From Picochlorum sp. 'celeri' (Eukaryota > Chlorophyta > Trebouxiophyceae): a stretch of DNA of 64,000 nt. Positions 46,146 to 55,831 of this stretch are shown in pieces. The translations under genes and the position numbers were made by a program. The stretch lies in assembly GCA_010909725.1 (NCBI GenBank), contig JAACMV010000005.1:806001-870000 (forward strand), given 5' to 3'. Under the pieces are notes generated by a model that searched no databases, had not been told where the DNA came from, and saw only the letters and a list, made by a program, of their open reading frames with translations. How positions within the stretch are numbered: the stretch's first letter is position 1; the number at the start of each line of letters is the position of its first letter.

Positions 46146-47309
46146 ATGGATTCGAAGACAGAAGAAAAGGTTTTGGAGGATGGACAGGAGAAAAGGGGCT
46201 TTGGTCGTTCCTTCTCTGAGGTTATGCGAAAGACTGGAGAGTCTTTCAAGAATGTGGAATACACCGTGGAGGATATATCCGATTTAATGGACATGGCCAA
46301 GAATTTGGAAGATGCCCTGCAGCATGAGGAAGAGGTGCCTGCAGAAGGGAAAGAAGAAGGCAAGGTGATGGAGGGAGAGAAACCAGAGGCAATAGTTGAT
46401 TTTGACTTGAGAAAGGTGGAAAAGTCTGTGATGAAGCGCGACACGATTGCATTCTTTCTTGGAGTGGTGAATGTTGCTCTTATTGGGTTTTGGATGGGAA
46501 AGAGTCCAGAAACGTACTATCATTACTGGGCATTCAAGAGTTTGGTGTTGTTTTCCTGGAGGTGGTATACATACAGACAGAAAGGGTGGCAGTATTTGAT
46601 GTTTGAATTGTGCTATTTTGGCAATTTTTTGGGTATGATTCATGTGTATTTCTTTCCTCGTGTCATGCTGATGAGGAAATTGTCCTTTGCTGTGTGTGCT
46701 GGACCTTTGATGTGGAGCATCATGGCAATGAGGAATAGTTTGGTCTTCCATGATGTCGACAAGATTACGACATTGATGATGCATGCGTCTCCTGCATTGA
46801 CTGCATGGAGTTTACGATGGTATCCTGACGAGCGATGGTACGAAGGGTATAAAGGGGATGATGCCATATACAGTAAGTCCACATGGAAAGAATTTGTTGG
46901 GTACCCAGTAGCATTTTATATCTCATGGGTTGTTCTGTATTACTGCTTGTGTTTTGTGTTGTTGAAACAAAGGATTGAAAGAAAGGGAGGGGTGACCATG
47001 TTTGATCTCATGGTACCCAAGGATACAGAAAAGGCACGGAAGAATATGTTTTTGAGACTCATCACGAGCGCTCCAGAGGCTTGGCAGCCGATTGTGTACC
47101 TATGCTGTCACGGCGTCGCTGCAACCGTTTCATTTCTTCCAACCTACATCTTTTGGAAGTCATTTATATTGCATACCGCGACGCTGCTGTTCTGCTTGTC
47201 TCTGAGCATTTGGAATGGGGGGACATTCTACTTCAAAGTGTTTGCGAAGAAGTATTCAAAGGATTTGCAGGAAAGATCTATTCATCAACGTCGGAAAAAG
47301 GTCCAATAA
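46146..47309 (+). CDS. GPC1: Glycerophosphocholine acyltransferase (GPC1 family)
   Basis: A single exon of 387 aa from ATG 46146. The N-terminal 95 residues are acidic and cytosolic. Then about eight membrane spans carry family marks: KRDTIAFFLGVVNVALIGFW, YTYRQKGWQYLMFELCYFGN, and the HASPALTAWSLRWYP motif. The C-terminus (FYFKVFAKKYSKDLQERS) is typical. GPC1 enzymes transfer an acyl group from acyl-CoA to glycerophosphocholine to make lyso-PC, in the ER. The family is found in fungi, plants and algae. Convergent with the ABC1K gene, 14 nt apart. Confidence 0.9.
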   Translation: MDSKTEEKVLEDGQEKRGFGRSFSEVMRKTGESFKNVEYTVEDISDLMDMAKNLEDALQHEEEVPAEGKEEGKVMEGEKPEAIVDFDLRKVEKSVMKRDTIAFFLGVVNVALIGFWMGKSPETYYHYWAFKSLVLFSWRWYTYRQKGWQYLMFELCYFGNFLGMIHVYFFPRVMLMRKLSFAVCAGPLMWSIMAMRNSLVFHDVDKITTLMMHASPALTAWSLRWYPDERWYEGYKGDDAIYSKSTWKEFVGYPVAFYISWVVLYYCLCFVLLKQRIERKGGVTMFDLMVPKDTEKARKNMFLRLITSAPEAWQPIVYLCCHGVAATVSFLPTYIFWKSFILHTATLLFCLSLSIWNGGTFYFKVFAKKYSKDLQERSIHQRRKKVQ

Positions 47310-47314
47310 TTACA
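47310..47314 (-). terminator. TGTAA poly(A) signal of the ABC1 kinase gene
   Basis: TTACA on the plus strand, TGTAA on minus, 9 nt beyond the ABC1K stop and immediately next to the stop of the convergent GPC1 gene. Confidence 0.4.
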
Positions 47315-47323
47315 GGAATAATT

Positions 47324-49162
47324 CTATGCGAGGGCCAGTGCTCGATCTCCTAAAATCTGATCGATGGCAGTATTCATTCGTTCTTCCCACGCTGATGGCA
47401 ACATATCTCTAAGACTTTCAAGAATTCGGATATCTGGATTGAGTTTACTCGACCATCCTTCGAGCACCATTGTTGTGATAACAACTGTAGAGACGACCCC
47501 AGGGATTTGGACACCGTGCTCTCGGACAGCGTCCATCATATTGCTCACAACCTCTTGAGTGTTTTTTCTCAACTGTTCAGGTTCAAGGGCAGCAAACAAG
47601 GATGCCATATCACTCTTGAAACCGGTGGTGTCTTCCACTGAATCAGCAAACTTGAGTATCGACTCTGCAATACTGTTTCCGTCCAAGCTTAGCAAGCTTT
47701 CAAAGAAAGATACCAGGTTTGTCTGCTCAACTTCTGACAAGCGAGCAGTCATGCCAACATCAAGCAGCACAATGCGAGGAATTTCTATATTCCATCCAGT
47801 TTTTCTACTCAAGAAATCCAAAACAGACCCATCCGATGGCTTATCCAAGTGGACAAGGATATTTCCTGGATGCAAATCTGCGTGAATAAAATTATCATTC
47901 AACAACATTTTCAGGTAACATGTCATTCCTAAATTTGCGAGAGTGTTATTATGTGGACACTCCTTCCCAAGATATGAGCTGATATGATCTCCCACTTCAA
48001 ACGTTTCTACCAAAACATCTTCTGTAACCATCCCTGTCGCAGGCAAGGGGAATCTAACCTGCTTCCACCACTTGAAATTTTCAGCAAAATTGTCCAAATG
48101 AGCAGCCTCTGAGCGTAAATCCAACTGCTCCTTCATCGGTGCGCCGAATTGCATCAGACTCTCTTTCAACTGAGCAGTCAAAAGATTGCTTTTGTTTTTT
48201 TGAAACAACCCAGTGACGCGCTCTGTCAACCACACCAGCCTATGCATCAGCTCAAAATCAATCTCTATCAGTTCATCCACCTGCGGGTGTCGAACCTTCA
48301 CAGCAACATATGATCCGTGTGAAAAGGCTCTCTTCTCTTTCTTTCTTCTATCTGATGTCACTATACTATCCAAAAAGCTATTACTAGACGATGCTTTTCC
48401 ACTCAGTGCTCTGCGTGCCCCTTCTTCAGAGAGGACAGCCCTGTGCACTTGGGCTATACTTCCACTTGCAATAGGCGCCTCCTCGAATTCGTCAAATAAT
48501 ACATGCAACGGCATGCCGAGAGATTTCTCTACAATTGCTTTCGTGTATCCAAACTCATGCTTTGGGGCATCCGTCTGCAACAACTCAAATGTCCGACATA
48601 CATCTGGAGAGAACAAGTCAGGCCGAGTCGCTGCCCATTGACCCCACTTCAAAAACGCTGGACCCGCCCGCTCCAATGTATTCTTCAATAAGATAAACCA
48701 CCAGTCTTTCCACGCATCTCCCATGAACATGTACATGGGAGATGTCACAATCACAGGAAAGAAGAGAACACTCAACACCACAAACCTCTTTGCCAACATG
48801 ACCTGGTGCTTGGCTTGATGCCACAGTACTTGTCCCAATCCAATGTGTGAGTCGCCCTGAGTTCCATCCCGCGAGTCCTTGGCCTCCACCACACAAACCT
48901 CATCACTTCTGCCACCCTGAGCAGGAAGGCGAGAAACATACCAAGCCCCAGCAGACCCTGCAACAACACCCATCATAGCAAAAGAGTAGTATGGATACTT
49001 TGCAGACCGCTCCACGCCCATAATCTGCGCCATACGACTCCCAGCCGATGAGGACGAGGCTGCGCTACTTCTCGTCGCCTGCCTCACGACGAACAGCCTC
49101 CCACTGGCACCCACCCATGCACTCCTCTGGCGGCTCCCATGCAACAAAATCCTTCCAAACAT
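47324..49162 (-). CDS. ABC1/UbiB-family atypical kinase, ADCK2-like
   Basis: 612 aa from the first ATG at 49162. The Arg/Ser/Ala-rich first 45 residues look like a mitochondrial presequence. A hydrophobic segment follows (YYSFAMMGVVAGSAGAWY). The KxGQ motif is KWGQWAATRPDLFS, with the W-A-T-R form of ADCK2. The Ala-rich loop equivalent is IASGSIAQVHRA. The catalytic loop is HADLHPGNILV, and the metal-binding DFG is replaced by DVG in LLDVGMTARL. UbiB/ABC1 kinases support ubiquinone or plastoquinone synthesis and lipid metabolism. A plastid ABC1K is the alternative; the W-A-T-R motif favours ADCK2. Divergent from the PP2C gene with a 499-bp gap. Confidence 0.87.
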   Translation of the reverse strand: MFGRILLHGSRQRSAWVGASGRLFVVRQATRSSAASSSSAGSRMAQIMGVERSAKYPYYSFAMMGVVAGSAGAWYVSRLPAQGGRSDEVCVVEAKDSRDGTQGDSHIGLGQVLWHQAKHQVMLAKRFVVLSVLFFPVIVTSPMYMFMGDAWKDWWFILLKNTLERAGPAFLKWGQWAATRPDLFSPDVCRTFELLQTDAPKHEFGYTKAIVEKSLGMPLHVLFDEFEEAPIASGSIAQVHRAVLSEEGARRALSGKASSSNSFLDSIVTSDRRKKEKRAFSHGSYVAVKVRHPQVDELIEIDFELMHRLVWLTERVTGLFQKNKSNLLTAQLKESLMQFGAPMKEQLDLRSEAAHLDNFAENFKWWKQVRFPLPATGMVTEDVLVETFEVGDHISSYLGKECPHNNTLANLGMTCYLKMLLNDNFIHADLHPGNILVHLDKPSDGSVLDFLSRKTGWNIEIPRIVLLDVGMTARLSEVEQTNLVSFFESLLSLDGNSIAESILKFADSVEDTTGFKSDMASLFAALEPEQLRKNTQEVVSNMMDAVREHGVQIPGVVSTVVITTMVLEGWSSKLNPDIRILESLRDMLPSAWEERMNTAIDQILGDRALALA

Positions 49163-49661
49163 ATCCAAAATTGAAATGGGTAACAATAATCCAGAAACAC
49201 CACCAAGACGTATCCGAATGCACAAATCTCTCTTGTTTTGACCAGCCTGCTGAGAGAAATGCGATCAAACGAGCTCGTACTATGCGATATGAAATACTAG
49301 TATTAATATTATACTGTAGAAGAATGAAAATAGCGAGCGTAGAGACAGAGAAACTACGATATGGGTAAAAAGCCCTGCCTTTGCTCACAAAAGACCAAAA
49401 CCACCCATCATCAATTCCGAGATTCTACCACCCCTGCTGCGATAGAAATGTTCAAATATGAATTATTTCAACCATGCTATGTGGATTACTCGAGACAAGA
49501 AGAATGATGGAGTGGCGCGCTGATCGAATATCTCCGTAATAAAAATTTAAAATGACCGGTCATTCCTGGGTACCCCTGGGATACATTAGAGTGAGAACCG
49601 TCCAAGCAGATTACTACGAAAGTACTCGTTGTTGTAGTACTAGAACAGTATTATTTATACG
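49163..49661. promoter_or_regulatory. Divergent intergenic region ABC1K / PP2C, 499 bp
   Basis: Contains GGTACCCCTGGG at about 49570-49581 and GTAGTACTAG at about 49635-49644, both reused elsewhere in the window. The ABC1K frame extends upstream of its ATG without an ATG. No other gene seen. Confidence 0.4.
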
Positions 49662-51863
49662 ATGGTGAAGGCAATCAGTAAGAAATCCAAGGGGAATGAT
49701 CCCGTGGATGACGCATCTCTCGGTCGAGGGAAAAGTCACCAACCACAGTGTATGGATGGGATGGTAACGACTCCCGATGCTCAGAGTGGAAGTAAAGTGG
49801 TGCTAGGGTCGTCGATGAACACGTATCGTCAGTGTGTGCGGGGTGAGATTGTCCAATCGCGAATTTTGATGCCTCATTCGGGACAGGGTGGGCAGTTTGA
49901 GGTTGGTGCCGAATGCGATTGTTCAAAGAAGGATGATAATAAGACTTTTGGGGAGAGAGCGCGACTATCTGGCCCAGTGTGCGTGGAGTCCATGTCGAAG
50001 GAAGGGTCTAGAAAGAAGGAAGACAAGTGGCTCCTCAAGCCGAGTAACAGTTGGTCTTGCGTGGGTGGAGACGGTGAAGAAGGATCTGTTAGGACCAATG
50101 TTGGAGCATGGGGGGTGTTTGATGGGCATGGAGGTCGACAGGTGGCGACGTATGCGTCTCATGCCCTGATAAAGTATGTGGCAGAGTACTGTGCATCTCC
50201 AAGTGACGCAGAGACTGTCTCTCAGGAAGATGAAGTGAGTGACGGCGATTCATATGACTCGTACGTGTCTCCTAGGGTGCTTGGTGGTGGCGAGCATGGT
50301 GGTGTTGAGGAGGGGGAGATTGAAGAGGTGTTCAAGCAGGAGGGGTGTATGGAGGAGTGGAGCGTCCAGTACGAGTTGATGAAACGGCTTCCTCGTGCTG
50401 TTCAGAAGGCATTTTTAAAATGTGACGAGATGGCGTGCAAGCAGTTTGCGCACGGGGGTACGACGGCAACGGTTGCTCTTGTGTGTGGGTGGCAGTTGCT
50501 TGTTGCGAATGTAGGGGATTCATGTGCATATTTTGATACTGGGTCTGAGGTATTGGCTGTCAGTGGAAATCATAGGTTGGAGGATAACACGGACGAAGTA
50601 AAGAGGATTGAAGAAAGTGGTGGTGAAGTGGAGCCTTCGAGTATAGATGGCAAGCCTGCTGGACCTATTCGGGTGTGGCCAGGAGGGCTTGCTATGAGCA
50701 GGACTATTGGTGATGTAGATGCTGGTGATCTATGTGCTGCTCGTGCCGAAGTGGCTCAGATGACGATACCAAAGGATGGTGGGCGTCTTTTCATTGCCAG
50801 TGATGGTCTGTGGGATGCAGTTCATTACAAGACAGCTGCACATCATACCAGGGATATGACTGCATCAGAGGCATCTCATAAACTGCTTTCGATGGCGATA
50901 AAAAAGGACCATCTCAAGGATGATGTTACTATTCTTGTGATCGACTTCATGCCATCAGAAGAATGCAGAATTCCACCAGGGTTGCATCTGCATCGACCCG
51001 CACCAGGGAAGAAGGGAAAAGGAAAACCTGTCTGTATTGAGAAACTCGCTTCTGTGTGGCATCCTTTAGATGACACAAAGAATACAAAATGGATCGAAGA
51101 AGAATTGCAGCGACGTGTTGAGACAATTCGAGAGATGCGGATACATGAAGAGGAAGAAAAATACATCAAGGAGAGACAAATGGAAATGGAGGAGGAGGAG
51201 GAGGAGAGGAAGCGGATAGAAGAGCAGCATTCGAAGGGCTCTTCGTCTCTTCTGGATGAACTTGCGGGTCTGACGTTGTCCCCAGATGATTTCAGAGAGA
51301 ATGATGAGTGGGAAACTGTAAAGCCAACGTCTCCAACTGCACAAAAGCAGCAACAGAAGAAGAAGAATTATGCTAGAAAGAACTCGAGGCAGAGAAAGAA
51401 GAGCAAAGAGAAGACGGAGGAGATGCAGCTTCAAAACAATGATGAACAAGCATCTAAGACGCAAAATATGGGGAAGGAGAAGAAGCAGAAGAAGACTGTA
51501 AAGCCTCAGCAGCAGAGGAGGATGCAAAAGGGTGAGCAGCAGCAAGAGGCTCTTGCTCGAGGAGGAATTGCCCCTCCTCCACCTCCGCCTCCTCCTCCGC
51601 AAACTACTGGGCTGAATACTCATGTCAAGAATGAAAATTCATCCAAGAAGCAAGATTTCAAGAAGAGGAACACAAAAAAGACTATCAGAAACACTGCAAC
51701 ATTGAAGCACCAAGAGAGTGATACTGTTTTGGAGGGACAGAGTAGTGCAGATGGTGGGGTACCCCAGAAAAAGCCTTTCAAGCGACCTTTCTATAGGAAA
51801 AAGAGCAGCAAGAACGTGAATGGCCACTCTAGTGCCCCACATGCACCTGTAGGTGGGAAGTAA
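49662..51863 (+). CDS. PP2C-type Ser/Thr phosphatase with long low-complexity tail
   Basis: A single exon of 733 aa from ATG 49662. The catalytic domain is about 150-430: GVFDGHGG (DGHGG 154-158), TTATVALVCGWQLLVANVGDS, GGLAMSRTIGD and IASDGLWD, with the metal-binding LKDDVTILV at the end. An insertion of about 70 acidic residues follows the DGHGG motif. The remaining 300 residues are a coiled, highly charged E/K/Q/R-rich region, including REMRIHEEEEKYIKERQMEM and a poly-Pro run near 645. A metal-dependent phosphatase in the nucleus or cytosol is expected; the substrate is unknown. The tail is unlike plant ABA-type PP2Cs. Convergent with the unknown membrane-protein gene, 121 nt apart. Confidence 0.88.
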   Translation: MVKAISKKSKGNDPVDDASLGRGKSHQPQCMDGMVTTPDAQSGSKVVLGSSMNTYRQCVRGEIVQSRILMPHSGQGGQFEVGAECDCSKKDDNKTFGERARLSGPVCVESMSKEGSRKKEDKWLLKPSNSWSCVGGDGEEGSVRTNVGAWGVFDGHGGRQVATYASHALIKYVAEYCASPSDAETVSQEDEVSDGDSYDSYVSPRVLGGGEHGGVEEGEIEEVFKQEGCMEEWSVQYELMKRLPRAVQKAFLKCDEMACKQFAHGGTTATVALVCGWQLLVANVGDSCAYFDTGSEVLAVSGNHRLEDNTDEVKRIEESGGEVEPSSIDGKPAGPIRVWPGGLAMSRTIGDVDAGDLCAARAEVAQMTIPKDGGRLFIASDGLWDAVHYKTAAHHTRDMTASEASHKLLSMAIKKDHLKDDVTILVIDFMPSEECRIPPGLHLHRPAPGKKGKGKPVCIEKLASVWHPLDDTKNTKWIEEELQRRVETIREMRIHEEEEKYIKERQMEMEEEEEERKRIEEQHSKGSSSLLDELAGLTLSPDDFRENDEWETVKPTSPTAQKQQQKKKNYARKNSRQRKKSKEKTEEMQLQNNDEQASKTQNMGKEKKQKKTVKPQQQRRMQKGEQQQEALARGGIAPPPPPPPPPQTTGLNTHVKNENSSKKQDFKKRNTKKTIRNTATLKHQESDTVLEGQSSADGGVPQKKPFKRPFYRKKSSKNVNGHSSAPHAPVGGK

Positions 51864-51969
51864 GCATGCATCCCATGCATAATTTTCCTGTACAATATAC
51901 ATATGAAACCGCAGGTATTGCGACACCTATATATCTGAATACGAATGCGTGTATATTCTTGTAGAACCG

Positions 51970-51974
51970 TTACA
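51970..51974 (-). terminator. TGTAA poly(A) signal of the polytopic membrane-protein gene
   Basis: TTACA on plus strand (TGTAA on minus), 10 nt beyond the stop of the minus-strand gene, directly abutting the plus-strand TGTAA at 51975-51979. Confidence 0.4.
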
Positions 51975-51979
51975 TGTAA
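51975..51979 (+). terminator. TGTAA poly(A) signal of PP2C
   Basis: TGTAA 111 nt after the PP2C stop. It forms a back-to-back TTACA-TGTAA palindrome with the signal of the convergent gene. Confidence 0.4.
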
Positions 51980-51984
51980 GAATA

Positions 51985-53892
51985 TTACAATTCAATCCAA
52001 GGCCCTTGAATGCTTTCAGTGGCAGGCCTTGTCAAGAAGGAGGTTGCATTGATATACTCGAACAGTGTGTCTTTATCGCACTGCTCCAGTAAAATTCCAG
52101 TCGAGTCGTAATACCTTGGACAAAATAGAAGTAATAACTCGACACAGAGCCTCGATCCTCCGATAATGAGCACAGGAAGAATGTACCCTAAGAATGCTAG
52201 CACTGATTTTGGATAGACCTTTTCCCATGCAAAGCTGTGGAACTTCTTGCCAATGACAAATTCTAAAGCAAAGAAGATTATGGAAGTTCCTAGCTGCGCA
52301 AATGCATTGAACCAAATTGAGCGGTGGTTCGGAGCAACCCCCAACACTGGGGCAATGGCTCCAAAACTCAGCAGGGCTGATGCTGAAAGGATGCTTGCGA
52401 GCTCCATGGAGGCAATGGAAAAATTCATCGCAAGTGCTTGCTCATCAACATCCATGGATGTTTCCATGGCGTCTCTTGCTTTCCTTCCATAGAGCAAGCC
52501 CAGCCAAAATGAGTCTGGCCCTCGTGCATGAAGCTGACTGGCAATGGAGATGCAAGCAAACAAAAAGTTCATCACAATCACAGATCCGACGTCCTCCAGT
52601 TGCAAAAGTAAAAATCTTCCGTACAGAGCCGAGTATAGGATAGGCCATACCAGAAAGCACACTTGTTTCAAATTGTCCACGTGTCCAATATGCCTCTGCA
52701 CAGACCTGAAAAAGAAGAGTACAGTCGCCCAGATACCAGGGTGTATGACAATACGAATAAGCGTCAGTCCCATCCCTCCAAGTGCATCTGATGACTTTAG
52801 AGTGAGTAATCGTGGCATGACAAATAAATATACGGTGTTGACTTGACCTGCCAGGAGGAACAACGAAATCCATCGCCATTTCATAATCCTGTCCTTTGTA
52901 TATCTCACCGAAGCCGATGCGCATATCACATTCACCAAAAACGATCCAACAGCTGCACATAGGTACTTTTACTACGATTACCAGCTTCAAAACATAAAGA
53001 AGAAGAAGAAAGAATCACAGTACCTGACACAGCCAAAACAATGTAATTATTCAACGCCATGCCATACGCTAATGCTGTTACCAAAGGAGTGCTAAAACAA
53101 CCCAAACCGATCATTCCTGATAGTATGATTTGCATCCATGACACGCATTCGCCTGCATCAGTCAAACATGATGCATTTTTCCAACCACGTGATCATGCAA
53201 TACCATGCATCAACATACCAAAAAGTGCGTACGCAATATACCCAGGAAACATAGCGACCCAACTCGTCTGTATTGACCAAAATATGAGCCAAAATATTTT
53301 CGCAGGATTGAGACTGCTGTAATCGCCATGCGAGTTGTACACACATTCATATATCCCAACTGTAGAACCCTGCATGCAAGACATCAAACACATCAAGGAT
53401 ACCTCACGAGCATCTCTACTGTTCTGTGACATGAAAACGTACAGATAATTCTTTCGAGTATGTTTCACAGAGCACATGAGGAATCGACCAGCTCAGCAGC
53501 GAAAACATGCCAAACATGACCAATGAGATGATGACAACTGGCCCCACCATTCTTCCCAGGAACATGGCTTGCTTTCGCATAGACCGCCAACCATCTTCTT
53601 TTGCCCTACGATGTACGAGTTCTGTATCCCTATCAATGGAAACATCATGGGTACGACCGTCGTCGGACTCCACATATCCTTGAGAGTGGCACATGCTTGT
53701 GCCTCTCTGCGACTCCTCCTCCCTCACTGAAAACCTGACGCCCACAGAAGGGCTCTTCGATTCAATCCCAATCTCACTCTCTTGTTTAGTACCAGAGTGT
53801 ATACTCATCATCACCGGAGACGTAGCAGGCGACAGACCACCAGTTTGTGGCGTGCCTGATACCTGGTCACCAACCATGTTGCCTTGAGACAT
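51985..53892 (-). CDS. Unknown polytopic membrane protein, 565 aa
   Basis: Four exons: 53443-53892, 53219-53369, 53024-53152, 51985-52952. Introns are 73, 66 and 71 bp (donors GTACGT, GTATGT, GTACTG; acceptors GCAG) and all keep frame. The first 110 residues are a soluble Ser/Gly/Glu-rich region. About ten to twelve hydrophobic segments follow, for example MVGPVVIISLVMFGMFSLLSW, IFWLIFWSIQTSWVAMFPGY, LVTALAYGMALNNYIVLAV and SVLAFLGYILPVLIIGG. A loop near the middle holds GPDSFWLGLLYGRKARDAME. The folding resembles a transporter but I recognise no family. Start could be Met1 (MSQGNMVGD) or Met6. Divergent from VPS36 with 425 bp. Confidence 0.75.
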
Positions 53893-54317
53893 ACTGTATG
53901 TATGTCTTTTCCACTCGCATATAATACATGTATTTTGTACTCCAGTAGACTCGCACAGAAAACCATAGATCAAAAACCATTGATCCTGTGGAAGACCCTA
54001 TCCGACAATATCCATGACCAGGCATTGTCTGTCTGGGTATTCCCAGCACAAAATCTACTAGTACAGTCTTGAAACATTGTAGGCAAAGCAAGAACAAGAA
54101 ACACGCATACAGCCAGACAAATCAAATCAAATCCTTTTCTCTCCCTGATGAGATAGACTAGGACGAGAAATCTATACGGATGTCGACATACTTGTCGTCA
54201 CCATTGCCTCATGACCCAAGCAGACCCCTTGCTCAAAGATATTTTCTTTTGGGCATGTAATTTCCATAGTATCGTCGCAATCAGTGCTTCCGTATTATGA
54301 AAAACTCCTTATAAAAT
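53893..54317. promoter_or_regulatory. Divergent intergenic region membrane protein / VPS36, 425 bp
   Basis: Expected bidirectional promoter. It contains TTATAAAAT immediately upstream of the VPS36 ATG, too close to be its TATA box. No RNA gene or repeat seen. Confidence 0.4.
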
Positions 54318-55829
54318 ATGCTCAAGGATGAAAGGTGTCTTGAGCACATTGCCAAGACTGTTGTAAGAGACAAAGTCACCTTGTCAGAGTCTGAGCACCT
54401 CAAGCATGTTATTTCGAATCAGGTCCGTGGATGAGATCATCATTAGATACTGTTATTTCGATTGAATTTATGTGTGTGATTGCAACAGGTTTCGTTGTAC
54501 ATTCGAGATTCTCAATCGAAGAAGAATGGCCCTGTCGTACGGCAGGAATTTGGTCAAGGCGTTTTAACGACGAGCAGGTTTATATGGATACCAGTCGAGG
54601 ACAAATACCCGATCGCTATCATATCGTTGAGCAGTATTCTGTCCGTCGGGAAGGAGAAGCGACAGGAGTGGTTGGTGAGACGAAAGTCCTGTGAAGTATC
54701 TATGAAAATTCGGGTGGATCAGAATGATACACCGACTGGCAATGTACTAGAGTTCTGCAGGGTCTTGGAGGTGGTGGTATGTGCGATGAAACACCGGGAA
54801 GCGTGTGCTGAGGTTGGTGCATTGCATGATGCCTTGTCTGGGTTGTTGGGGAGAGGTTTGCCATCTGTTCCATCGACACGTCTGCTGGTGGACGCGAGCG
54901 AGGATTGCTGTTGTAACGCAGAAGATCAGAATACAAATGACATCATTTCCGTGATAGTTGGTATGGGGTATGATGAGAGGATGGCGAGGGCAGCTGTGGA
55001 CGGGTGTGGACAGGATTCATATTCAGCAGAGTCGGTTGTTGCGTGGATGTTGGATCATGAGGCGGAATTACAGCGCCAAATAGAACATGAGACGGGATTT
55101 TTTGATGTGGGAGAGGGTGGGTTTGGAGGCGTGTTTGCGAGAGAGCAGGAGAAGCTGGAGAAGGATTTGGGGGTGATCACAGATGGTTTGGAAAGCTTGG
55201 AAAAGCTTGAATCATTGGCAGATACCATGGAGCGTCTTGCTCATGAAATTTTTGATAGAAAAAGGATGGAGAAAGAAACTCAAGATGACATTGTAGATGA
55301 TAGCTTGTATGCAGCCATGGTAAATCATGCATTGGTGATGAGTCTGTCCAAAGAACATGTGCAAAATGTTAATGTGTATTATGAAGAATTGGCGCGACAT
55401 ATTGGTAAGGTTATTCTGGAATTTACAAGGTCTTCGTATGGAGTTATTTCGTTGCCAGAAGCGTATCGATTGTATAACAGAAGCAGATTCAAGGAGGCTG
55501 TGCCTCCACAGGATTTTGTACATGCATGTGTGATATTTGACAGGGTTGGTATGCCTCTCAGAGTCGGATGCACGCATCCTCATAGCAACAATCGAGTCAT
55601 ATTTTCCGTAGATGACAGCACAAAAGCTATACGTCATAGAATTGTGTCATGTATTCCCGATGCTTGTGAGGGGATATCACGAGTGGCTGTTGCCCTTCGT
55701 GCACATGTTCCAGTTGCTGTTGCGCGGTATTATTTAGAGGAAGCTGAATTCCAAGGTCTCCTGGCACGCGACGATGGCCCACGAGGACTTTTTTATTACA
55801 AAAATGTATTTCATCAATATGTGGTATGA
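54318..55829 (+). CDS. VPS36: ESCRT-II subunit VPS36 with GLUE and internal UBA domain
   Basis: Exons 54318-54422 and 54489-55829, intron 66 bp (GTCCGT...CAACAG), 481 aa. The N-terminal GLUE/PH-like part is seen around 36-145 (QEFGQGVLTTSRFIWIPV, where VPS36 has LTTHRLIW). A UBA domain lies at about 185-227: ISVIVGMGYDERMARAAV then SAESVVAWMLDHEAE. The EAP30 core follows from about 270 (LESLADTMERLAHEIF, HVNVYYEELARHIG) and ends FHQYVV. ESCRT-II sorts ubiquitinated cargo at endosomes; here ubiquitin binding could rest on the UBA. The exon 1 frame (35 residues) is supported by the splice only. The stop lies 2 nt from that of the next gene. Confidence 0.85.
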
Positions 55830-55831
55830 TA

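Noticed and set aside
51066..51623. Leu/Ser-rich 185-codon frame on the minus strand
   Set aside because: It is the antisense of the E/K/Q-rich PP2C tail, which yields long Leu/Ser-rich shadows.
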